DNA from: JALZKA01 sp963734015
GTDB taxonomy: Bacteria; Actinomycetota; Thermoleophilia; Solirubrobacterales; 70-9
Assembly (NCBI GenBank): GCA_963734015.1
Contig: CAVTFG010000019.1
Location: forward strand, 1 to 64,000
DNA length: 64,000 nt
Direction: 5' to 3'
This document shows, piece by piece, positions 57,374 to 64,000 of this stretch (positions are counted from its first letter, which is position 1; every line of letters starts with the position of its first letter). Under the pieces are notes generated by a model. That model was not told the DNA's origin and ran no database searches. It saw only the letters and a program-made list of their open reading frames with translations. The translations under genes were made by a program, and so were the position numbers.

Positions 57374-59112
57374 ATGCAGGTCAAGGTCCCCGACATCGGC
57401 GACTTCTCCGACGTCCCGGTTATCGAGATCCACGTGAAGGCCGGCGACACGGTCGCGGCCGAGGACCCGCTGGTCACGCTCGAGTCCGACAAGGCGACGA
57501 TGGACGTCCCGGCGCCCGCGGCCGGCAAGGTCACCGAGGTCCTCGTCGCGATCGACGACACGGTCAGCGAGGGCGCGCCGATCCTGGAGATCGACGCGGA
57601 GGAGGGTGCGGAGCCGGCTCCGAGGCACCGGGCGGTGAGCCGGAAGCGCCGACTGAACCCAAGGCGGACGAGGATGCGGCGGCTGAGGCCCCGCAGGCCG
57701 CGGAGGAGCCCGAGGCGGGTGGGAAGGTGGTGGTGATCGGCTCCGGCGTCGGTGGCTACACAGCGGCGTTCCGCGCCGCCGATCTCGGCCTCGACGTGAC
57801 GCTCGTCGAGCGCGACGAGACGCTGGGAGGCGTCTGCCTGAACGTCGGCTGCATTCCGTCGAAGGCCGTGCTCCACGCGGCGCGGGTCATCGCCGAGGCG
57901 GAGGAGGCCGGAAGCTTCGGCGTCAAGTTCAAGGACCCCAAGATCGACCTCGACGCGCTGCGCGGCTGGAAGGACGACGTGGTCGGCAAGCTGACGGGCG
58001 GGCTCGACGGCCTCGCCAAGCAGCGCAAGGTCGAGGTGGTGCGCGGCACCGCCCGCTTCACGTCCGACCACACGGTCGACGTCGACGGCACCGAGATCGA
58101 GTTCCGGCACTGCGTGATCGCTGCCGGCTCGCGCTCCATGGAGCTGCCCGGCCTGCCGGACGACGAGCGCGTCATCGACTCGACGGTCGCGCTCGAGCTG
58201 GCCGATATACCCAAGCGCCTCCTGGTCGTCGGCGGCGGGATCATCGGCCTCGAGGTGGCGGCCATGTACTCCTCGCTCGGCAGCGCGATCTCCGTGGTCG
58301 AGCTGACCGACCAGCTGATCCCGGGCTGCGACCCCGACCTGGTGAAGCCGCTCCACAAGTACGTCGAATCGCGCTACGAGGCGATCATGCTCTCGACCAA
58401 GGTCGCGTCCGCCGAAGCCGGCGACGACGGTATCCGGGTCGAGTTCGAGGGGGAGAACGCCCCCGAGGCGCAGACCTACGACAAGGTCCTCGTCGCGGTC
58501 GGCCGCCGGGCGAACGGCGACCAGCTCGACCTCGACAAGGCGGGCGTGAACGTCGACGACCGCGGCGAGATCGCCGTGGACGCCCAGCGCCGCACGAACG
58601 TCGCCCACATCTACGCGATCGGCGATATCGCCGGTGGGCCGATGCTGGCGCACAAGGCATCGCACGAGGGAAAGGTCGCGGCCGAGGTGATCGCCGGCCG
58701 CAACGTCGCCTTCGAGCCGCTCGCGATCCCTTCGGTCGCATACACCGACCCCGAGGTTGCGTGGACGGGCCTGACCGAGACCGATGCGGTCGCCTCGGAC
58801 ACGGACTACGAGAAGTCGATCTTTCCCTGGCAGGCGTCGGGCCGCGCCCTCGGCCTGGCCCGGCCCGAGGGTCAGACGAAGCTCCTGATCGATCCAGAGT
58901 CCCGCCGGGTGATCGGCGCCGGGATCGTGGGGATCAACGCCGGAGACCTGGCCGCCGAGGCGACGCTCGCCATCGAGATGGGCGCCGACGCCGAGGACAT
59001 GGGCCTGACGATCCACCCGCACCCCACCCTCTCGGAGACGCTGATGTTCGCGGCCGAGAAGGCCGAGGGGACGATCACCGACCTCTACGCGCCGAAGCGC
59101 AAGCGCGGCTGA
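57374..59112 (+). CDS. lpdA: Dihydrolipoamide dehydrogenase (E3) with N-terminal lipoyl domain, frameshifted in the linker
   Basis: Residues 1-78 form a lipoyl domain (VKVPDIGDFSDVPVIEI, Lys in LESDKATMDVP). The frame then turns Arg-rich; shifting by one base near 57618 restores a Glu/Ala/Pro linker (SEAPGGEPEAPTEPKADEDA...) that leads into E3. The flavoprotein has VVVIGSGVGGYTAAFRAADLG, redox-active GGVCLNVGCIPSK, NAD motif LLVVGGGIIGLEVAAMY, IYAIGDIAGGPMLAHKASHEG and the catalytic His-Glu in HPHPTLSE. It reoxidises dihydrolipoamide on E2. Lipoyl-bearing E3 is known from several bacteria. If the shift is real, the E3 core could start near the ATC/GTG codons at 57727. Confidence 0.88.
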
Positions 59113-59118
59113 GGGCCT

Positions 59119-59436
59119 TCAGGCCGCGCGCGTTCGGTAGTCGACCTCGAGGAAGTCCTCGACCTCGGGGTCCCAGCGCTCCGCGACGAAACGGGTGTGC
59201 TCGGGATGGGCGTTGTAGGCGTCGTACGCGGCCTGGTCTGCGAACTCCATCGAGAAGCCGAAGCGGAAACCGTTCTTCGGGCTGACCTCGTCGAGGACCT
59301 CGAACGCGTCGACGCCGGGGATGGCGGGTAGGGTGGCCGCCGCGGTTTCGAGAAACCGCCGCTCGTCGTCCGAGCCGTCGGGATGCCGGAGGCGGAAGGA
59401 AACCGTGTGCCGGATCGCGCCGTCGGCCAAAGTCAC
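59119..59436 (-). CDS. Dabb-family stress-responsive alpha/beta-barrel protein
   Basis: A 105-residue ferredoxin-like dimeric barrel: IRHTVSFRLRHPDGSDDERRFLETAAATLPAIPGVDAFEVLDEVSPKNGFRFGFSMEF, then YDAYNAHPEHTRFVAERWDPEVEDFLEVDY, which fits the stress-response Dabb family (His and Tyr positions at YNAHPEH). Biochemical role unknown. GTG start at the complement of 59434-59436 with TACGGT 7 nt upstream. A longer frame running on from the RDD gene is an artefact of its frameshift. Confidence 0.85.
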   Translation of the reverse strand: MTLADGAIRHTVSFRLRHPDGSDDERRFLETAAATLPAIPGVDAFEVLDEVSPKNGFRFGFSMEFADQAAYDAYNAHPEHTRFVAERWDPEVEDFLEVDYRTRAA

Positions 59437-59443
59437 GCCCGGA

Positions 59444-59449
59444 ACCGTA
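59444..59449 (-). promoter_or_regulatory. Candidate -10 box of the Dabb gene
   Basis: On the minus strand TACGGT ends 7 nt before the GTG. Confidence 0.45.
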
Positions 59450-59477
59450 CAGCGACGGCGGGCCACATGGCTGGCCG

Positions 59478-60453
59478 CTAGTAACGGGACTCGAGGGCCG
59501 CGCGACGGCTGGCCGACTCCGGCTGGCCGTCGCGGTCGACCAGGATCACCTCGGTGTTCGCCATCCGGTCCATGAGCCCCCGCCTGCGGTCGGAGAACAG
59601 GACCATGAGGAACCCGATTCCCAGGGTGAGGACCGAGAGCACGACGCCGAACAGCCGCCGGACCGCGGTGCGCATGTCCAGATGGGGGTCGGCTTGGAAG
59701 TCGATCAGGCGGATCCCCAGCAGGCGCATGCCCGAGCGTCTGACCCGCAAGCGTCCAGAAGAAGAGGAGATAGACGGTGAGGATCGTGAGGAACGTGACG
59801 GTGCCGAGCGCCAGCGCCGGGGCGGACGAGGTCTCGAAGTCCCCGAAGACGGCATTGACGATGAAGGTGAAGCCGGCCGAGATCGCGAAGAACGTTGCGT
59901 TGATGATCGCCACGTCGATCGCCAGCCCCAGGGAACGCGTGACGAACCCGGCGTTGTCCGACGGCTCGGTTCGCGGCGGCTTGCGAGCCAGGCGCCGGGC
60001 GATCCTCTCGACCGCCGCGTCGAGCCCGTTGGCGATGCGCCGGACCTGTCGGCCGAGGTCCGCGATCAGGCCGACGCCCTGGGAGGCGATCGCGTTGCGG
60101 ATCTCGGGGGCATCGGCGATCCGCTCGATCAGCTTCTGCACCTCGTCGCTCGAGAGCAGCTGGTCCCAGACCTTGTCGACCAGCTTCGAGTCGATGGCGT
60201 CGGTGAGCGCCCGCTCGAACTCAGGGCTGGCGAGCACGCCACGGATCGCGCTCTCGGTCGCCGGGCCCTGGAGCACCCTGATCAGCGCCCGCTCGACCGC
60301 CTCGCTCTCGAGCGCGCTGACGATCGCCTCCTCGGTCGCCACCTGGACCGTGTTGTCGATCCCGGTGGCTTCCGCGACCGCTCGCGCACCGCGGGCGCCA
60401 CCGCCCAAGAGCCTCGTGGCGAACGAAGGCCGGGGTCTGGGGGGCTCTGCCAT
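59478..60453 (-). CDS. RDD-family membrane protein with long helical N terminus, one-base frameshift
   Basis: About 324 residues after correction. The first about 185 residues are soluble and helical (IDNTVQVATEEAIVSALESEAVERALIRVLQGPATESAIRGVLASPEFE...), then an RDD domain: helix 1 (SLGLAIDVAIINATFFAIS), helix 2 (FLTILTVYLLFFWTLAGQTLG) and, in the other frame, MRLLGIRLIDFQADPHLDMRTAVRRLFGVVLSVLTLGIGFLMVLFSDRRRGLMDRMANT. One extra base at about 59730 separates the two parts. RDD proteins are putative Na+/H+ antiporters or channels. The start ATG lies 8 nt after TACATT. Confidence 0.75.
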
Positions 60454-60461
60454 GCAAGGCC

Positions 60462-60467
60462 AATGTA
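60462..60467 (-). promoter_or_regulatory. Candidate -10 box of the RDD gene
   Basis: On the minus strand TACATT ends 8 nt before the ATG at 60453. Confidence 0.45.
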
Positions 60468-60521
60468 GGTCGCGCGTCGGCCGGATCGAGGCTGAATAGG
60501 CTCCCGGTCTCGGGAGGACCA

Positions 60522-61727
60522 TTGGACGACGCCACGGCCATCGCAATCATCGTCGCCGCGGCGGTGGGATCGCAGATCGTTGCGCGCGGGCTTCGGATTC
60601 CCGCGATCGTTCCGCTGCTGGCGGCCGGAGTGCTGCTCGGCCCGTACGTGATCGACGCGTTCGACCCGGATGAGCTCTTCGGCGACCTGGTCGACCCGAT
60701 GGTGGAGCTCGCCGTCGGCGTGATCCTGTTCGAGGGCTCGCTGCTGCTGCGCCGCGAGGAGCTGAGCGGGTCGGCGGGTCCGGTCGTCGCCAGGCTCGTC
60801 ACGTTGGGATTCGCGGTCACCTGGTCCCTATGTGCGCTCGCCGCAATCGTCCTGTTCGACATGGAAACCCGCATGGCGATCCTGCTCGGCGCCGTGCTTT
60901 CGCTCTCCGGGCCGACCGTGGTCCTGCCGCTGCTCGAGCACGTGCGCCCTCGCGAGCGCGTTGGCGCGGTGCTGAAATGGGAGGGGATCCTGATCGATCC
61001 GATCGGCGCGATCTTCGCCGTCCTGGCCTTCGGCGCGATCTCCACGGGTGGGAGCGAGTTCCAGCCCGGCCCGTTCCTGGCCACGGTCGGAGTCGGCGTC
61101 GGCGTCGGCGTCGCGGCCGCGGTGCCCGCGATCTTCGCGCTGCGCGATCACCGCATGACGAGCTCGCTCGAATCGTCCGTCCTCCTGGCCCTGGTGCTCG
61201 TCGCCGTTGCGGTCGCCAGCGACATCCGGGACGACGCCGGCCTGGTCGCCGCGATCGCGATGGGCGTCACCCTCGCCCACCGGCGGGAGGACATCGAGCG
61301 CGAGGCGCACGACTTCGTGACCACCCTGACCAGCCTCCTGATCGGGATCCTGTTCGTCATCCTCTCGGCGCGCGTCGACCCCGAGCGCGTGGCGGACCTC
61401 GGGTGGGAGGGAGTCGCCTTCGTCGCCTTCCTGATCCTCATGGTCCGCCCGCTCTCCGCCCTGCTCGGCACGGTGCGGACCGGCCTGGATTGGCGGGAGC
61501 GCGGGCTCGTCGCCTGGATGATGCCGCGCGGCATCGTCGCCGCGTCGACCGTCTCCGCCTTCGAGCTGACCTTCGCCAAGCAGGACGTTCCGGATCACGA
61601 GCTGTTGGTGCCGATCACCTTCCTGGTGGTGGTCGTGACCGTGCTCGTCTACGGACTGAGCGGGCGCCCGGTGGCGCGAGCCCTGGACGTCACCGAGGAC
61701 TCGCCCGAGCCGCCGCGGACGGGCTAG
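60522..61727 (+). CDS. Monovalent cation:proton antiporter, CPA1/NhaP family
   Basis: A 401-residue protein with about 12 helices. The family pattern is visible: GLRIPAIVPLLAAGVLLGPYVIDAFDPDELFG, VELAVGVILFEGSLLLRREEL, ILLGAVLSLSGPTVVLPLLEHVRPRERVGAVLKWEGILIDPIGAI (the ion-binding Asp in helix 6) and WMMPRGIVAASTVSAFEL. There is no C-terminal RCK domain. It exchanges Na+ or K+ for H+. TTG start with GGGAGG 4-5 nt upstream. Its stop shares a CTAG with the rlmN stop. Confidence 0.92.
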   Translation: MDDATAIAIIVAAAVGSQIVARGLRIPAIVPLLAAGVLLGPYVIDAFDPDELFGDLVDPMVELAVGVILFEGSLLLRREELSGSAGPVVARLVTLGFAVTWSLCALAAIVLFDMETRMAILLGAVLSLSGPTVVLPLLEHVRPRERVGAVLKWEGILIDPIGAIFAVLAFGAISTGGSEFQPGPFLATVGVGVGVGVAAAVPAIFALRDHRMTSSLESSVLLALVLVAVAVASDIRDDAGLVAAIAMGVTLAHRREDIEREAHDFVTTLTSLLIGILFVILSARVDPERVADLGWEGVAFVAFLILMVRPLSALLGTVRTGLDWRERGLVAWMMPRGIVAASTVSAFELTFAKQDVPDHELLVPITFLVVVVTVLVYGLSGRPVARALDVTEDSPEPPRTG

Positions 61728-62705
61728 CTCTTCGCCGCGAGCTGGCCGCAGGCCGCGTCGATGTCGCGCCCGCGTGTCAGGCGCACGGTTGCGCGAAGGC
61801 CCGCCCGCTGCAGCGCCGCCTTGAACTCGTGGATCGCCTGGGGATCGGAACCCTCGAATCCTTCGCCGGTGGGGTTGTACGGGATCAGGTTGAGCTTGAA
61901 GACCCGCGGGTCGAGGATCGCCGCCAGCGCGGCCGCAAGCTCGCTGCGAATCGTTGACCCCGGCCAGCATCACGTACTCGACGAACACCATCCGGCGCCG
62001 CGCCCGGTGATACCGCCGGCAGGCGTCGAGCACGTCCGCCAGCGGGTAGCGGTCGTTGACCGGCATCAGCTCTGAGCGCAGCGCGTCGTTCGGAGCATGG
62101 AGCGAGAGCGCGAGGCGGATGGGCATCTCAGTTTCGGCGAGCCGCTCGATCCCCGGGATCCAGCCGACCGTGGAGATCGCGGTGCGCCGGTGCGTGATGC
62201 CGATGTCGGGCAGGCGCCGGCAGGCCTCGAGGACCGCATCCAGGTTCATCATCGGCTCGCCCATGCCCATGAACACGCAGTGGTCGATCGCCTCGAGCCG
62301 GCGGAAGTGGAGCGCCTGGTCGACGATCTCCGCCGCCGTGAGGTTGCGGCCGAACTTCATCTGGCCGGTGGCGCAGAAGGTGCAGGTGAGCGGGCAACCG
62401 GACTGCGAGGACACGCAAATCGACCGGCGTCCGTCGCGGTAGCGCATCAGGACCGCCTCGATCGCGCGGCCGTCCGCGGTGCTGAAGAGCGCCTTGACGG
62501 TCCCGTCCTTCGACCGTGCCTCCCGCTCGAGCTTCAATGTCGAGTACGGGACCGCCTCGTTCAGCTCGGTGCGAAGCGCGGCCGGCAGGTTCGTCATCTC
62601 GTCGTAGCCGCCGGCGCCACGCGCGGCCCACTCCCACACCTGACCGGCGCGATAGGAGGGCTCGCCTCGCTCGGCGAGCGTCCGCTCGAGAAGCTCGACG
62701 TCCAT
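61724..62705 (-). CDS. rlmN: 23S rRNA (adenine2503-C2)-methyltransferase RlmN, one-base frameshift
   Basis: About 327 residues after correction. A radical-SAM enzyme that methylates A2503 of 23S rRNA and A37 of some tRNAs. The cluster motif is SGCPLTCTFCATGQ; FMGMGEPMMNLDAVL, LALSLHAPND, MPVNDRYPL and FVEYVMLAGVND follow. The frame breaks at about 61950: dropping one T in the GATTCG run restores RSELAAALAAILDP, FKLNLIPYNPTGEGFEGSD and the end with the second catalytic Cys region (GRDIDAACGQLAAKS). Without correction the frame runs into antisense of the antiporter. Confidence 0.88.
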
Positions 62706-62721
62706 GACAGCGAGTCTAGGT

Positions 62722-63915
62722 TCAGGCCGGGGCCAGCGCGGGCCGCAGGGACCCGCGCCGGGCGAATGTCATGATCGCGCCGACGGCGGCGACCGCCACG
62801 CCGATCAGGACGGCCTCGGGCCACCCGTTCGACTCGACCACCGCGCCCGCGACGGCCGTTCCCAGGGACAGTCCCGCGATCAGAGCGGTCATCAACCACG
62901 TAAACGCCTCGGTGCCGGTCCCCTCCGGTGCGACCTGCGAGATCAGCTCGTTCCTGGTGGCGATCAGCGGCGCGATCGGAGCGCCGGACATCGCCACGAA
63001 CAGCGCCATCGTCACGGGCGCGCCGGCGGCCACCATCGGAAGCGTGGCCAGCGGGAAGAGGGCCCCGATCAGCAGAAAGCTGTCGAGCAACTCACCGCGT
63101 GACTGCCGGGCGCCGAAGATCAGCCCGCCGATCCCGCTCGCCAACGACCAGACGGACAAAAGGACACCCGCCAGCGCGGCGTCCCCGGCCTCCTCGCTGA
63201 ACGCCGGGATGACGACCTCGACGCTGCCGATGCAAAAGCCAACCGGCACCGAGGTCAGGGCGATCAGCCGGATCGCCGGCGACCGCAGGGGTCCCAGTCC
63301 GGCGGTGTGCTCACTCGCGGGGAGCGCGCGGCGCGCGTCCGGCAGCCGCGAGAGGAAGAGCAGCGTTCCGGCAACGACGAGCACCGAAGAGAGCGCCATC
63401 GCGGCCTGAGGCTCCGCCAGGGCGACGAGCGCCCCCGTGATGAGCGGGCCGCTGACAAACGAGATCTCGATCGTGACGGAGTCGAACGCGTAGGCGCCGC
63501 GCACCAGCTCGGGGTCGCCCGCCAGGAGCTCCGGCCAGCGCGAGCGCAGCACGGCTCCGGACGGTGGGAACGATGCGCCGGCGACCAGCGCGGCGGCCAC
63601 CAGCGCAACCGCCGCGGCGTCGATCTCGCCGAGGCCCCAGAGCGCCAGGATCGCGGCGCCGTGGACGATCGCGAGCGGCAGCAGCCAGACCGCCCCGCGG
63701 CGGTCCACGAGCCGGGCGGCGAACGGCGCCCCCATGCCTGCACCCAGGGCCAGCGAGCCCGCCACGAGCCCGGCGGTGGCGAACGACCCGGTCGCGTCGC
63801 GCATGAACAGGATCACCGCGAGGCCGTTGATCGCGAACGGCAGACGGGTCAGCGTCGCCGCCGCGATGAGGACGGCGACCCCGGGGACTCGAAGAATTCG
63901 CCCGTAGATCGCCAT
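62722..63915 (-). CDS. Major facilitator superfamily transporter
   Basis: A 397-residue protein with twelve predicted helices. MFS marks: the helix 1 start LRVPGVAVLIAAATLTRLPFAINGLAVILFM, a loop 2-3 motif GAPFAARLVDRRGAVWLLP (GxxxDRxG type), and a second half beginning LRSPAIRLIALTSVPVGFCIGSVEVVIPAFSEEAG. It resembles the drug-efflux-like MFS of actinobacteria. Substrate unknown. Starts with ATG at the complement of 63913-63915, 16 bp upstream of rlmN's start on the same strand. Confidence 0.88.
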   Translation of the reverse strand: MAIYGRILRVPGVAVLIAAATLTRLPFAINGLAVILFMRDATGSFATAGLVAGSLALGAGMGAPFAARLVDRRGAVWLLPLAIVHGAAILALWGLGEIDAAAVALVAAALVAGASFPPSGAVLRSRWPELLAGDPELVRGAYAFDSVTIEISFVSGPLITGALVALAEPQAAMALSSVLVVAGTLLFLSRLPDARRALPASEHTAGLGPLRSPAIRLIALTSVPVGFCIGSVEVVIPAFSEEAGDAALAGVLLSVWSLASGIGGLIFGARQSRGELLDSFLLIGALFPLATLPMVAAGAPVTMALFVAMSGAPIAPLIATRNELISQVAPEGTGTEAFTWLMTALIAGLSLGTAVAGAVVESNGWPEAVLIGVAVAAVGAIMTFARRGSLRPALAPA

Positions 63916-63946
63916 CGCTTCAGGATGGCAGGGCGGGTGCGAGCGT

Positions 63947-64000
63947 CTAGCGGCTGAATGCCCGGAAGATCAGGAGCAGCAGCGCGGACCCTCCGATCGC
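63947..64000 (-). CDS. C-terminal end of a membrane protein (partial)
   Basis: A minus-strand frame enters at the right edge and encodes AIGGSALLLLIFRAFSR before a TAG at the complement of 63947-63949. The last residues are a hydrophobic helix ending in basic residues, as at the C terminus of a membrane protein. Family cannot be named from 17 residues. Confidence 0.4.
   Translation of the reverse strand, partial: AIGGSALLLLIFRAFSR

Noticed and set aside
59119..60546. An apparent RDD-Dabb fusion protein of 475 residues.
   Set aside because: The middle is an out-of-frame Arg/Pro-rich stretch caused by the one-base shift at about 59730; the correct RDD C terminus lies in another frame and Dabb has its own promoter-like box and GTG.
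60828..62705. A 625-residue minus-strand frame starting as RlmN.
   Set aside because: After about 61950 it is antisense of the antiporter. Correcting one base gives a normal RlmN end.

Overview
The window is high-GC DNA (very G/C-rich third codon positions, GTG/TTG starts, few long gaps) from an actinobacterium. The gene content suggests class Thermoleophilia (Solirubrobacterales-like): homodimeric AceE-type pyruvate dehydrogenase with lipoyl-bearing E2 and E3, Tat-exported proteins, a DoxX/MauE operon, a short HPF, an SmpB/tmRNA pair, and many apparently leaderless start codons preceded at 6-10 nt by a TANNNT box. The taxonomic placement is inference from gene content only. No 16S, tRNA, prophage, CRISPR or insertion sequence was seen.

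Layout. 0-5.3 kb: cell-wall-binding-like membrane protein, CDF metal transporter, secreted coiled-coil M23 peptidase with a structured leader, anchored Gly/Pro-rich protein, alpha/beta hydrolase with a frameshift. 5.3-10 kb: lysA-hom-cupin-thrC aspartate-family amino acid operon, then comF. 10-16.7 kb: hpf, secA, tag, an NTF2-like gene, prfB with its programmed +1 frameshift, and a FIST protein. 16.7-19.6 kb: nadC, a MutM-like glycosylase (minus) and nadA. 19.6-24.2 kb: ArsR/AHSA1 pair and a three-gene MauE-thioredoxin / MauA-like / CcdA-like-propeller operon, the best candidate here for an undescribed system. 24.3-27.4 kb: split transketolase, cupin, hydrolase. 27.5-32.8 kb: ftsE-ftsX-S41 protease-RNase R-smpB, tightly coupled. 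32.8-40.7 kb: HhH coiled-coil protein, flavin disulfide reductase, LigD-like protein without its catalytic lysine, M50 protease, GNAT, GH16-like protein, tmRNA (minus), greA, an NAD(P)-binding protein. 40.7-44.6 kb: accessory stretch with a Cys-rich copper-protein-like gene, an AhpD-like gene, palindromic repeats, truncated gene fragments and an M1 peptidase. 44.6-53.3 kb: ABC-2 exporter, small proteins, polar amino-acid ABC importer, gene remnants, PhoX with a candidate PHO box. 53.3-59.1 kb: pyruvate dehydrogenase complex (aceE, E2, E3). 59.1-64 kb: Dabb protein, RDD protein, CPA1 antiporter, rlmN, MFS transporter.

Three cross-cutting observations matter. (1) A conserved element of about 54 nt lies immediately upstream of ftsX and of the M50 protease and, in a diverged form, in the nadA leader. 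(2) A dispersed palindromic repeat of about 50 nt occurs six times, sits at gene ends or inside coding sequence, and supplies or adjoins several stop codons. (3) Five otherwise well-conserved genes (hydrolase, E2, E3, RDD protein, rlmN) carry an apparent frameshift, which looks more like sequencing/assembly indels than parallel gene decay. All assignments are from reading the sequence and from knowledge of the families; no database search was run.
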